The notes under the pieces are model-generated. The model was given only the letters and a program-made list of their open reading frames with translations. It did no database searches and was not told where the DNA came from. A stretch of DNA of 31,337 nucleotides. It comes from CAXTTV01 sp964247295. Its GTDB lineage: Bacteria > Chloroflexota > Ktedonobacteria > Ktedonobacterales > Ktedonobacteraceae. The DNA lies in assembly GCA_964247295.1 (NCBI GenBank), contig CAXTTV010000032.1, positions 1 through 31,337 of the forward strand, given 5' to 3'. This document shows, piece after piece, positions 23,006 through 31,294 of this stretch (the stretch's first letter is position 1; each line of letters starts with the position of its first letter). A program made the translations under genes and the position numbers.

Positions 23006-23545
23006 ATGGCTGATTTTGTTGAGTCGGCAAAAAATTTTATGAACTCGGCAGTGAGCCGCACCGGCTGGGAGGCGCAGAAGCAGATGCGCGTTCGCAGCAA
23101 ACAGGGCGAGATCGATGAGCTGCTAAAGCAGCGTGAGCAGATTTTGAATGAGCTAAGCAATGTTGCGCTCAATCTGTATCAGCAGGGGAGCCTGACCGAT
23201 GCGCAATTGTCGCGCCTCTGCGCCAGTATTCTGGAGTTAGATAACGACGTGCGCCGCCGGGAGATGCAGTTGCAGGAGGTGAAGCAGGAGGCTTACTCCT
23301 CCGATCAGTATGGGCCAGCTCCAACGACAAATTATGCGCCCCCTCCGATTAATCCAAATCCGCCGGGAACCGCTCCGTCAGCGAGCCATCAGAGCGCGCC
23401 GCCGGTCAATCCTCAGCCCGGTCAGGGCTATATGCCCCCGGCTCAACCGGCACCGGGGCAGTCCCCGTCGATCTGTCCCACCTGTAGTCAGCCGGTGCGG
23501 TCGAACTCGCTTTACTGTCGCAATTGCGGCACAAAGCTCCGTTAA
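23006..23545 (+). CDS. Coiled-coil protein with Pro-rich linker and zinc ribbon
   Basis: The 179-residue product has no family name that I can give. Residues 20-98 are strongly helical and charged (KQGEIDELLKQREQILNELSN, LDNDVRRREMQLQEVKQEA) and probably form a coiled coil. Residues 100-155 are a Pro/Ala/Gln-rich disordered linker. Residues 157-178 form a four-Cys zinc ribbon, CPTC ... YCRNCGTKL (C157, C160, C171, C174). The start ATG follows GGAGGCACT. Zinc-ribbon tails of this kind often mediate protein contacts. It sits between the yraN gene and the t6A cluster. Confidence 0.85.
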   Translation: MADFVESAKNFMNSAVSRTGWEAQKQMRVRSKQGEIDELLKQREQILNELSNVALNLYQQGSLTDAQLSRLCASILELDNDVRRREMQLQEVKQEAYSSDQYGPAPTTNYAPPPINPNPPGTAPSASHQSAPPVNPQPGQGYMPPAQPAPGQSPSICPTCSQPVRSNSLYCRNCGTKLR

Positions 23546-23568
23546 AACGCTACACGTTGTGTTATAAT
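23541..23568 (+). promoter_or_regulatory. Extended -10 promoter of the tsaE-tsaB-rimI-tsaD-ROK cluster
   Basis: A perfect TATAAT (23563-23568) is preceded by TGT (23560-23562), an extended -10. The -35 region at 23540-23545 is poor (CGTTAA), as is common with extended -10 promoters. It overlaps the stop codon of the zinc-ribbon gene. Confidence 0.6.
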
Positions 23569-23705
23569 TATTGGATAGCACGCTTCGGTAGAAGGGGCGA
23601 AATTCTTGCTCATTATTTGAGATCGGGGGTTTCTGTCCCTTTCTCCATGTTGCTCTCGTGTTGATTGTGAAACACCGTTACATATCATTCGCAAAGGGTA
23701 AACGA

Positions 23706-24269
23706 GTGGCCAAAGATTCTCAGGATGGGACGATCTCAACCCTGGATGTTACCAGCCAGAGTTCCGACCAGACGCGACAGTTTGGGAAGGAGTTGGGTGA
23801 GATGCTTGAGGGTGGTGAACTGATTCTGCTGGAGGGCCAGTTGGGAGCAGGGAAGACCGCTTTGACTCAGGGGCTTGCTCAAGGGCTAGGCATTCAAGAG
23901 ATTGTCAGTAGTCCAACCTTTACTATCCTGAAGGAGTATGCTGGTCGCGCCGTCCCTTCTGCCGATCCTTCTCCATCCTCTTCTCGTAAAACTTCTACTC
24001 TTAAGAGGCGACCCGCACTCTATCACTTTGACCTGTACCGTCTGGAAGATCCAGAGGAGATTTTTAATCTTGGCTTTGATGAATATTTTTCAGGCCTGGG
24101 TGTGAGTGTGGTAGAGTGGGCTGGAAATGCTGATCCGCTCTGGCCCGATGAGCATCTGCATATTCGCCTGGTAGTGTTGGATGAGACGAAGCGAGAACTC
24201 TATTTTACGGCCACAGGCGCGCGGTATCGCGAGCTGCTGACCCGTTTTCAGAAAAAGAGTGTATGTTAG
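23706..24269 (+). CDS. tsaE: tRNA t6A biosynthesis ATPase TsaE
   Basis: TsaE is the ATPase that drives turnover of the TsaB-TsaD complex in making N6-threonylcarbamoyl-adenosine at position 37 of ANN-decoding tRNAs. The P-loop GQLGAGKTALTQGLA, the SPTFTILKEY switch and YHFDLYRLEDPEEIFNLGFDEY are all present, with VEWAGNAD near the end. The GTG at 23706 is chosen because AAAGGGT lies seven bases before; the upstream GTGs at 23658 and 23667 lack such a site. A Ser/Pro/Arg-rich insertion of about 24 residues lies between KEY and LYHFDLYR. Its end overlaps the tsaB start by seven bases, so translation is coupled. Confidence 0.95.
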   Translation: MAKDSQDGTISTLDVTSQSSDQTRQFGKELGEMLEGGELILLEGQLGAGKTALTQGLAQGLGIQEIVSSPTFTILKEYAGRAVPSADPSPSSSRKTSTLKRRPALYHFDLYRLEDPEEIFNLGFDEYFSGLGVSVVEWAGNADPLWPDEHLHIRLVVLDETKRELYFTATGARYRELLTRFQKKSVC

Positions 24270-25093
24270 TATTGGCTCTTGATACTTCTACCCGACAGGC
24301 CAGCGTCGCGCTCTCTTCAGATGAGAAGTTGTACGGCGAATACTCCTGGCAGGTGGATTCTAACCATAGTGTGGAATTGCTTGACCGGGTGCAACGCCTG
24401 TTCTCCGAAAGTGGTTTGGAGATGACAGAGCTAGATGCGGTAGTAACGGCGACCGGACCCGGTTCTTTTAATGGTGTGCGTGTGGCTGTCTCGGTCGCGA
24501 AATCTTTGGCCTTCGCCCTTCAGAAACCCCTTGTTGGGATCTGTACATTGGATGGGATCGCGGCTCATCAGCGTCTCTATCGTGGACCAATCTGCTCTCT
24601 TATCGAGGCTGGTCGCGGAGATTTATACGCCGCCTGTTATCTTTTTGATCAGATGCTTTCTGAGGATGGTCTGTTAACCCATCAGATGCATCGATTAAGC
24701 GATTATTTGCTACTATCACCTCCGGACCTTGCCGATCTGTTGCTGAAGCAGATCCCGGCGTGGCTGGCGCTGGGCGATGGGCCGGTGCCGCCGGTGCTTT
24801 TCTGCGGTGAATTATCCAGGGCTTCTCGCGCGGCTCTCTCTTCCGCTTTGGGAGATCGGGCCCGTTTTGTGAGTCCCGCTGAGGCCTGGCGTCACGCCTC
24901 GATGCTATCGTTGCTAGCCGGGTCCCGCTTGCGGGAAGGTCGGCTGGACGATCCACTTTCTCTAGAGCCGCTGTACCTTCGACGGCCTTCGATTACTACC
25001 AGCGCCCGTAAACAGCCGCTTCTGGGGGGGACACCAGATCGACCGGAGGGGCCGCATAGAACTGGGAGGGAAGATAGTGCGTTACGGCATTGA
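24263..25093 (+). CDS. tsaB: tRNA t6A biosynthesis protein TsaB
   Basis: TsaB is the non-catalytic ASKHA-fold partner that dimerises with TsaD in t6A synthesis. The N-terminus LVLALDTSTRQASVAL, the NHSVELLDRVQRLF segment and TATGPGSFNGVRVAVSVAKSLA are diagnostic. The 276-residue length exceeds the usual 220-240 because of a basic, low-complexity C-terminal extension after LEPLYLRRPSIT. The start overlaps tsaE and the end overlaps rimI by 17 bases, so the three genes are translationally coupled. Confidence 0.95.
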   Translation: MLVLALDTSTRQASVALSSDEKLYGEYSWQVDSNHSVELLDRVQRLFSESGLEMTELDAVVTATGPGSFNGVRVAVSVAKSLAFALQKPLVGICTLDGIAAHQRLYRGPICSLIEAGRGDLYAACYLFDQMLSEDGLLTHQMHRLSDYLLLSPPDLADLLLKQIPAWLALGDGPVPPVLFCGELSRASRAALSSALGDRARFVSPAEAWRHASMLSLLAGSRLREGRLDDPLSLEPLYLRRPSITTSARKQPLLGGTPDRPEGPHRTGREDSALRH

Positions 25094-25706
25094 TCGTATG
25101 ACAATGTCAGACGTTCCCCGCGTCATTGAGATTGAACGTCTGGCGTATCCATCTACTTGGCCCCCTAGTGCTTATCGTAAGGAGCTTCAGGACAACCGTT
25201 GGGCTCACTATATTGTGCTGCGCGATAAAAAAATCGCCGAGGAGCGCCTGTCAGTTCCGGATCGTGACGCCGAGAAGTCGCGCCGGGTCTTTCCGCTCTC
25301 TCTGTTACCCAGTCGCCCGGCCAGCACTGCCACTTCTCCTGATCAGGCCTCGATTATCGGGTTTGCTGGCCTCTGGCTCATGGTTGATGAAGCGCATATC
25401 ACCACTATCGCTATGCATCCCGGACACCGTCGCCATGGGTTGGGAGAGCTCTTGCTCGTTAGCTTGATTGACATCGCCTATTCTATTGGAGCCAAGTGGG
25501 TGACCCTGGAGGTTCGGGTCTCCAACTATACCGCGCAGAACCTGTATCGTAAATACGGGTTCCGCGAGGCCGGGATGCGTTACCGTTACTATAGTGATAA
25601 TCAGGAAGATGCGCTGATTATGTGGACAGATGAGATTAATTCTCCTGCATATAAACAAAAATATCAAGAGTTGCGAGCCGCTCTGATGGCAAAATTGGAT
25701 CAATAG
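25077..25706 (+). CDS. rimI: Ribosomal-protein-alanine N-acetyltransferase RimI-like
   Basis: This is a GNAT-fold enzyme of the RimI group, which acetylates N-terminal alanine of ribosomal protein S18 in E. coli; other N-termini are possible. The acetyl-CoA motif is HPGHRRHGLGELLL, and the ends VTLEVRVSNYTAQNLYRKYGFREAGMRYRYY and EDALIMW are typical. At 209 residues it is longer than usual (about 150) because about 35 extra residues rich in Ser/Pro/Arg interrupt the region between the first strands and IIGFAGLWLMVDEAHI. The GTG start follows GGGAGGGAA. Its placement inside tsaB-rimI-tsaD is widespread. Confidence 0.93.
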   Translation: MRYGIDRMTMSDVPRVIEIERLAYPSTWPPSAYRKELQDNRWAHYIVLRDKKIAEERLSVPDRDAEKSRRVFPLSLLPSRPASTATSPDQASIIGFAGLWLMVDEAHITTIAMHPGHRRHGLGELLLVSLIDIAYSIGAKWVTLEVRVSNYTAQNLYRKYGFREAGMRYRYYSDNQEDALIMWTDEINSPAYKQKYQELRAALMAKLDQ

Positions 25707-25730
25707 CAGGCTCGCCAGGAAAACATAGGT

Positions 25731-26909
25731 ATGCTTGTACTTGGCATTGAAAGTTCATGTGATGAGACCGGGGCGGCGATTATCCAGGATGGTCGCTACC
25801 TGCGCTCCAATGTGGTTGCGACGCAGATCGAGATCCACAACCGTTATGGCGGGGTGGTGCCCGAGGTCGCGTCTCGTCAACAACTGGCAACGATCATTCC
25901 CGTGATCGAGACCGCGATGGAGGAGGCGGGCTGTAGCTGGCAGGATCTGGATGGGATTGCCGCCACCTATGGGCCGGGACTGGCCGGCTCGCTGCTGGTC
26001 GGCCTCACGGTTGGTAAAACGTTATCGCTGGCCCAGAACCTGCCCTTTATTGGCGTTAATCATTTAGAGGCTCATATTTACGCCAACTGGCTGAGACCAG
26101 CTCAAGATACACTTCCCGCGAACGGGGCTGTAGATGCCGTTATCGTTGAGGGTGATCCTCAATTCCCGCTGCTCTGCCTGGTCGTCTCGGGTGCGCATAC
26201 CGAACTCGTGCTGGTCCGTGATCACGGTGATTATGAGTTACTGGGCAAGACCCGCGATGATGCCGCCGGCGAGGCCTTTGATAAAGTCGCGCGTATCCTG
26301 GGGCTGGGATATCCCGGTGGTCCGGCGATTCAATATGCGGCTGAACAGGCCGAAAAAGAACTACAGGAGCAACAGAAACCCATCTCCCAGGCGCGTAAGG
26401 CTTATCGTCTGCCCCGAGCCTGGATTGAAGGTACCTACGACTTTAGCTTTAGTGGCTTGAAGACCGCCATGCTTCATCTGGCTGAAGGGCTGGCCGGCGA
26501 TCTTCCCGAGACCGCAAAGGAGGGCCAGCAGACCAGCCAGTACAAGCGGATGGGCACTCAGGCCGCGACGAAGCGGAGCCTTTCCTCCAACGTCATACTT
26601 ATGGCCGCTTGCTTCCAAGAAGCGATTGTAGATGTCCTGGCCGTGAAGACCCGCAGGGCCGCTCAAAAATACGGGGTCAAACAAGTCCTGCTCGCCGGTG
26701 GTGTCGCCGCCAACCTGAGCCTTCGTCAGCGATTGACAAGAGAACTTGTCCCTTTGAAGATCGGCCTGAGCTATCCGCCTGTAGATCTTTGTACCGACAA
26801 CGCCGCGATGATCGGCAGTGCTGGCTACTTTCATCTTCAGCGTGGTGAGCGAGACCGGTTCGATCTGGATGTTCAACCGGGATTAAGCCTCCCATTTAAA
26901 ACAGAATAG
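25731..26909 (+). CDS. tsaD: tRNA t6A transferase TsaD
   Basis: TsaD transfers the threonylcarbamoyl group to A37 of tRNA. The 392-residue protein has the Kae1/Qri7 marks: GIESSCDETGAAI (5-17), metal-binding HLEAH (111-115), SGAHTELV, GEAFDKVARILGLGYPGGPAI, FSFSGLKTA and LAGGVAANLSLR, with Asp356 in CTDNAAM as a further metal ligand. It is longer than the about 340 usual residues because of two insertions (about 121-142 and about 256-284). The start ATG lies 25 bases after rimI. It requires the threonylcarbamoyl-AMP synthase TsaC/Sua5, which is not in the window. Confidence 0.97.
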   Translation: MLVLGIESSCDETGAAIIQDGRYLRSNVVATQIEIHNRYGGVVPEVASRQQLATIIPVIETAMEEAGCSWQDLDGIAATYGPGLAGSLLVGLTVGKTLSLAQNLPFIGVNHLEAHIYANWLRPAQDTLPANGAVDAVIVEGDPQFPLLCLVVSGAHTELVLVRDHGDYELLGKTRDDAAGEAFDKVARILGLGYPGGPAIQYAAEQAEKELQEQQKPISQARKAYRLPRAWIEGTYDFSFSGLKTAMLHLAEGLAGDLPETAKEGQQTSQYKRMGTQAATKRSLSSNVILMAACFQEAIVDVLAVKTRRAAQKYGVKQVLLAGGVAANLSLRQRLTRELVPLKIGLSYPPVDLCTDNAAMIGSAGYFHLQRGERDRFDLDVQPGLSLPFKTE

Positions 26910-26923
26910 CGAGAGAGAGAATT

Positions 26924-27922
26924 ATGGCTAAAGAGAATGCATATGCCCTGGGCATTGATATTGGTGGGACCAAGACCTTTGCTGCGGTTGTCAATGTCGC
27001 GACCGGTGAGGTCGTGGGGTCGGAGCGCAAACGGACCCACGCCGATCGAGGACAGAATTTCGTCTCTCAACGTACAATCGAGGTCGCTACGAAGGCGATC
27101 GAGAGCTCTGGGATTGATCCAACGAAATTGATTGCCGTGGGCGCGGGTGTCGCCGGTCAGATCGATCGTAAAGCTGGCGTGGTTGTGGATGCTCCTAATC
27201 TTGGTGTAAGCAATATGCCGATTGTAGAGCTATTGAAAAATCAGTTTAACCTGCCGGTCGCGATTGGAAATGATGTTGAAGTCGCGGCCAGGGGTGAATA
27301 TATCTATGGCGCGGGCCATGGGTATACAAACTTTATCTGTGTGTTTGTTGGAACCGGGATCGGCTCTGGCATTGTTCAGGGTGGAGAGATGTACACGGGT
27401 TTAAGTGGAACCGCTGGCGAGGTTGGACATATCACCATTGATGCTGGTGGGCGCATCTGTGGTTGTGGAGCGCGGGGCTGTCTGGAGGCCTACGCCTCCC
27501 GGACCGCGATCACCAAAGAGATCATGGCCGAGATCCATCACGGTCGAAGATCGGTATTGGCTGATGACGCGCAGCGCCAGTTGCGTGAGGGCGAGGCGAT
27601 CATCCGCTCGGGCATTCTGGCGAAAGCCATTGATCAAAAAGACGCGTTGGTGATTGAAGTCGTGACCGAGGCCGCCAACTATCTGGGGTATGGTCTTAGC
27701 TCGATTATGAACCTATACAATCCCCAGGCGATCATCCTGGGTGGGGGAGTGATCGAGGCGGTTGATCTGTTATTCGAGACGGCAGTGCAGCGCGCACGCC
27801 AGACGGCCCTATCGGCCCCGGCCAAAAAGACCGATATCATTCGGGCCAAGCTTGGAGATTACTCCGGTGTGGTGGGCGCGGCCTGTCTGGCAGCAGCCTC
27901 AACCGGCTACAGCTTCTCCTAG
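26924..27922 (+). CDS. ROK-family sugar kinase, probable glucokinase
   Basis: The 332-residue ROK protein has ATP-binding DIGGTKT (12-18), sugar-contacting GND (115-117) and GEVGHITI (165-172), and the zinc cluster CGCGARGCLE (C179, C181, C186 with His169). No N-terminal helix-turn-helix is present, so it is a kinase rather than a repressor. By length and motifs it most resembles bacterial glucokinases that phosphorylate glucose with ATP, though other hexoses are possible. Its ATG is 14 bases after tsaD, behind GAGAGAGA, so it probably belongs to the same transcript. Confidence 0.9.
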   Translation: MAKENAYALGIDIGGTKTFAAVVNVATGEVVGSERKRTHADRGQNFVSQRTIEVATKAIESSGIDPTKLIAVGAGVAGQIDRKAGVVVDAPNLGVSNMPIVELLKNQFNLPVAIGNDVEVAARGEYIYGAGHGYTNFICVFVGTGIGSGIVQGGEMYTGLSGTAGEVGHITIDAGGRICGCGARGCLEAYASRTAITKEIMAEIHHGRRSVLADDAQRQLREGEAIIRSGILAKAIDQKDALVIEVVTEAANYLGYGLSSIMNLYNPQAIILGGGVIEAVDLLFETAVQRARQTALSAPAKKTDIIRAKLGDYSGVVGAACLAAASTGYSFS

Positions 27923-28248
27923 TAATTTCCATTGGGAAGGTGCTCTGCGACCCCGTTGGGGAATTCCAAAGGAACGAGGGACAAACCGAAGGAGGGGAGA
28001 CTGCGTAGATCGGGTCACGTGTGGACCCGTAGCAAAGGGACGCATCACCCTTCGTCGGAAGTGGACCATGCAAGGATTCGGAGGCCCACCCACGTGTGTG
28101 GTAGTGGCGGCGGGAGCGATGCCTTTTCCCACGGGTCCGCACGCGACCCGATCTACGGACGATGGCGAAGTGTGAGAATACCCTTTCTGACTTTCCCAAC
28201 AGAGTCGCTCTGCGACCCGCTTTGTGGGCCCTTTACTTTTTGAGGCAG
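27923..28248. repeat. Repeat-rich gap with a 154-bp inverted-repeat element
   Basis: No gene is supported. Imperfect 27-bp inverted ends at 28004-28030 and 28131-28157 (two differences) enclose about 100 bases. A 12-bp direct repeat GCTCTGCGACCC lies outside on both sides (27942-27953 and 28207-28218). The right end and its flank (28131-28168) match 12288-12325. The element is probably a non-autonomous or REP-like repeat. Confidence 0.6.
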
Positions 28249-28288
28249 TTATCAGGGGTAGCTCTGTGCATAAATCTACCCCTGATAA
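28249..28288. terminator. Bidirectional terminator between the ROK gene and metG
   Basis: TTATCAGGGGTAG (28249-28261) and CTACCCCTGATAA (28276-28288) form a perfect 13-bp stem with a 14-base loop. It sits four bases beyond the metG stop, with CCCTATTTT on the plus-strand side. Confidence 0.7.
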
Positions 28289-28291
28289 TCC

Positions 28292-29962
28292 CTATTTTAC
28301 CTGCGCCTCTGGAACCTCTAACTTCGGGAAAAGCGGTGTGGGCTTTGGAAGGGGCGTTCCCGCCTGAACAACATCGTTCTGCCAGCCACTTCCAATCAAT
28401 GAGCCCTCAAAGCCCAGTAGCTTATGAAGCTGCTCAGATGAGAAGGGGAGATAGGGCGCGAAAAGCTTACGCAATCCACTGATTACCTGAACCATTACAT
28501 AGATGGTAGTGCCAGCGGCCTCTTTATCCTCTTTAATTTTTCTCCAGGGGGCCTGCTCATCCAGATAGCGGTTTGCTGCTCTGGCGAGCCCCATGGCCGC
28601 GTTAATCCCATCTTTAAAGTGGCATCCCGCGAGGAAATCGCCTACCACCGTAAAGGCCTGTTCTGCCTCAGCGAGAATCGCGTGGTCGGCCTTACTCAAC
28701 TCTTTGGGGTGGGGGACCACGCCCTCAAAGCGGCTTTGCAAGAAGGTCAGTGTCCGATGGACAACGTTACCATAGGCCGCGACCAGCTCATCATTGTTTC
28801 TGCGGATCATCTCATCATAGGTGAAATCGGTATCGCGCCCCTCTGGTGCCGTGATTGACAGGTAGTAGCGCAGGGTATCGGCCTGGAATTGATTCAGGAC
28901 ATCCCGCGTCCAGATTACATTGCCTCGGCTGCTGGATGCCTTGGAGCCGCTCATCGTCATAAATTCATTGGCCGGCACATCGTAGGGCAGATTGCGATCC
29001 CCATAGCCAATCAACATCGCCGGCCAGATGATCGTGTGAAAGGGAATATTGTCCTTGCCGATAAAGTAGTAGGGTCTAGCGTTGGGCTCAACCGCTCCCG
29101 GCACCCACCACTTTTTCCAGGCCTCGGGATCATCCTGTCTGCTTGCCCACTCGATCGAGGCCGAGAGATAGCCGATTACGGCGTCGAACCAGACATAGAT
29201 GCGCTTATCCTCGTAGCCCGGCAATGGGATTGGTACACCCCAGTCCAGATCGCGGGTAATCGCCCGTGGCCTCAGACCATCCTTGAGCCAGTTCATCGTA
29301 AAGGCCAGGGTATTCCCTCGCCAGTGTTCCTTGCCCTGGGAGAGCCAGTTCATCAGCGGCTCTTGCAGCTTCGGCAGATCCAGGAACAAGTGCTCGGTTG
29401 AGCGGATCTCCAGCGGATTCTTTTTGCTGCCACAAAGCTTACATCGGGGACTGAGAAGATCCACCGGGTCCAGCAGGCGACCGCAATTATCGCACTGATC
29501 TCCACGCGCATCAGTATAGCCGCAATGGGGGCAGGTCCCCTCTACATAGCGGTCCGGCAGGAAGCGGCGATCAGTAGGGCAGTAGGGAGACTGCATGGTA
29601 TCCTTAAAAATGAAGCCCTTCTCGTACAGCTTCAAAAAAACATCCTGCGTCACGCGATAATGGTTCTCAGTACCTGTCTCCGTATAGAGATCCCAGGAGA
29701 TCCCCAGCCGTTCCCAGACCTCAAGGATCTGCTGATGATATTGCGCGACAAACTCTCTGGGGGGAATGCCTTGCCGTTCGGCATCCACCAGGATCGGCGT
29801 CCCATGCTCGTCGCTGCCCGAAACCATCAACACTTGATTACCCTTCAGGCGATGATAGCGGGCGAAGGTGTCCGCTGGCATATAGGCCCCGACGATCTGC
29901 CCAACATGTGTTGAGCTTTTCGCGTACGGCCATGCCACACAGACCAGTATATGTTCCGTCAT
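28292..29962 (-). CDS. metG: Methionyl-tRNA synthetase with divergent signatures
   Basis: The 556-residue class I synthetase charges tRNA-Met. The Rossmann start is VAWPYAKSSTHVGQIVGAY, so HIGH reads HVGQ (19-22). SGSDEHGTP (48-56) lies in the methionine pocket. A zinc insertion CPHC ... CDNC (C144, C147, C157, C160) is followed by CKLC (174-177). KMSKS reads KASSS (341-345) in GSKASSSRGNVIW. The anticodon-binding helical domain follows and there is no C-terminal EMAP-like tRNA-binding domain. The fold and length are those of a complete enzyme, so it is probably the functional MetRS rather than a paralog; no second copy is in view. The ATG follows AAAGGGAGACGG. Confidence 0.95.
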   Translation of the reverse strand: MTEHILVCVAWPYAKSSTHVGQIVGAYMPADTFARYHRLKGNQVLMVSGSDEHGTPILVDAERQGIPPREFVAQYHQQILEVWERLGISWDLYTETGTENHYRVTQDVFLKLYEKGFIFKDTMQSPYCPTDRRFLPDRYVEGTCPHCGYTDARGDQCDNCGRLLDPVDLLSPRCKLCGSKKNPLEIRSTEHLFLDLPKLQEPLMNWLSQGKEHWRGNTLAFTMNWLKDGLRPRAITRDLDWGVPIPLPGYEDKRIYVWFDAVIGYLSASIEWASRQDDPEAWKKWWVPGAVEPNARPYYFIGKDNIPFHTIIWPAMLIGYGDRNLPYDVPANEFMTMSGSKASSSRGNVIWTRDVLNQFQADTLRYYLSITAPEGRDTDFTYDEMIRRNNDELVAAYGNVVHRTLTFLQSRFEGVVPHPKELSKADHAILAEAEQAFTVVGDFLAGCHFKDGINAAMGLARAANRYLDEQAPWRKIKEDKEAAGTTIYVMVQVISGLRKLFAPYLPFSSEQLHKLLGFEGSLIGSGWQNDVVQAGTPLPKPTPLFPKLEVPEAQVK

Positions 29963-30115
29963 ATTTTATCCGTCTCCCTTTACCAATTCTCTTGTTTTTG
30001 CGCGCTCTATTCTCTATTTTGAAGCGCAAGGCGGCTGCCACGCCTGGGTATCTACTGATTCTTATAGTCATAAAAAAGAAGTGGAAGGCAGCTTACAGCA
30101 TCCAACTATGCGGCC

Positions 30116-30124
30116 ATTATAGCA
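30116..30124 (-). promoter_or_regulatory. Extended -10 promoter of metG
   Basis: On the minus strand TGCTATAAT (30116-30124) is a consensus extended -10. The -35 area (GTTTTT, 30139-30144) is weak. The leader to the metG ATG would be about 145 bases; I see no T-box sequence in it. Confidence 0.5.
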
Positions 30125-30137
30125 TAGGCTGTCTCTG

Positions 30138-30155
30138 AAAAAACGTTCTGTTTTT
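30138..30155 (-). terminator. Weak terminator-like hairpin at the end of the E1-like gene
   Basis: On the minus strand AAAAAC-AGAAC-GTTTTTT forms a short A/T stem ending in a T run, directly overlapping the stop codon. The stem is weak, so termination efficiency is doubtful. Confidence 0.35.
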
Positions 30156-31176
30156 ATGCTCCGACGTAGCGGGCATAGAGGGTGCGCGCAACCTGAGGTT
30201 CATTGGTACCTTTGATGATAGCGCGGGCATCGGGGAAGATCGTCAGCTCATAGGTATCTACAGTCAGGCGGACCAGGTATTCATTTCCGGCCACCTCGCC
30301 AACCGGTCGTAAACGCTCCATCAGATCAGCCAGATTGATTTTCTGTCCGCGCTTGCCACCGCGCACCTGGACCGCGTTGCGTCCACAGAGGCTGGTACTA
30401 TTGCGGGTCTCCTCTGCCTCCAGGTAGGCATACTTGTGTTGTCCACAGGCTGGACAGTCTGGTATCTTCGGAAGCTCAATCTGTTCGGTTGTGTTCTCCC
30501 AGAGGTCCAGCCAGCGCATCCCTCGATTGATTTTATCACTGTGCAGAAGAATCTTCAGGGTCTCAGTTGAGGCAATGCCAGTAATCGCGCCCACAATTCC
30601 ATTTAAAACTCCGGCGGTATCACAGGTGGGTGTCGTGCCAGGTAGGGGTTCATCAGGAAACACGCAGCGCAGGCAGGCCGTATCGCCCGGCAGGATATTC
30701 ATCGTCACGCCATAGGACGCGATCACCCCGCTGTAGATCCAGGGCTTCCCAAACTTAATGCTGGCATCGTTAATCAAGTAACGAGTCTCAAAATTATCCG
30801 TGGCATCGAGGATCAGATCGTAGTTTTGAGCGATTTCTTCCATTTCTTCCGCGCCGATATCATCGACCATCGTCTCGATCTGAATATCGCTATTAATCTG
30901 GTGGAGTCGCTGGGCCGCCGCCACAGCCTTAGGGAGGCGCTGTGTGACATCCGACTCTTCATAGAGAATCTGGCGTTGAAGATTGTTGAGTTCAATAAAA
31001 TCTCGATCGGCAATCAAGAGCTTGCCGACGCCTGCCCGCGCCAGATTGTTCGCGAGAAAGGTGCCCAGAGCTCCGCAACCGATCAACGCGACGGATGAGG
31101 TAAGCAGGCGTGTCTGTCCCTCTTTCCCGATGGGTTGGAAAAGTGTCTGCCGTGAATAGCGATCCAGTCTGGTCAT
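30154..31176 (-). CDS. ThiF/MoeB-type E1-like adenylyltransferase
   Basis: The 340-residue protein adenylates the C-terminal glycine of a ubiquitin-like sulfur carrier such as ThiS or MoaD. Motifs: RYSRQ (6-10), nucleotide loop LIGCGALGT (31-39), arginine finger NNLQRQILY (64-72), DATDNFETRYLIND (124-137), zinc ligands CLRC (168-171) and CPAC (241-244), and Cys185 in PTCDTAGVLN at the catalytic-Cys position. The C-terminal about 85 residues form a small extra domain instead of the rhodanese found in some homologs. Whether it serves thiamin, molybdopterin or another sulfur pathway cannot be told, because no carrier gene adjoins it. AAGGAG lies about 11 bases before the ATG. Confidence 0.92.
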   Translation of the reverse strand: MTRLDRYSRQTLFQPIGKEGQTRLLTSSVALIGCGALGTFLANNLARAGVGKLLIADRDFIELNNLQRQILYEESDVTQRLPKAVAAAQRLHQINSDIQIETMVDDIGAEEMEEIAQNYDLILDATDNFETRYLINDASIKFGKPWIYSGVIASYGVTMNILPGDTACLRCVFPDEPLPGTTPTCDTAGVLNGIVGAITGIASTETLKILLHSDKINRGMRWLDLWENTTEQIELPKIPDCPACGQHKYAYLEAEETRNSTSLCGRNAVQVRGGKRGQKINLADLMERLRPVGEVAGNEYLVRLTVDTYELTIFPDARAIIKGTNEPQVARTLYARYVGA

Positions 31177-31281
31177 CAGTTCTCAGCTCCTTGCGGTTTT
31201 TAGCCTTGATTAGTAAAGGTAACTTCCGGGCCCTCTATCCCTCAGATGATGAGATATAAAATATTAAAACATATAGAAAGC

Positions 31282-31294
31282 CGGAATTATTCCG
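31282..31294. promoter_or_regulatory. 13-bp palindrome upstream of the E1-like gene
   Basis: CGGAAT-T-ATTCCG is a perfect palindrome about 105 bases upstream of the E1-like start, beside an AT-rich stretch that could hold the promoter. It is a possible operator, but a single short palindrome is weak evidence. Confidence 0.25.

Noticed and set aside
27762..28482. Several overlapping 100-140 residue open frames on both strands near 28 kb
   Set aside because: They are Arg/Pro-rich translations of the GC-rich inverted-repeat element and overlap the ROK and metG ends.
29963..30115. T-box riboswitch in the metG leader
   Set aside because: I found no T-box core sequence or antiterminator pair in the 145-base leader.
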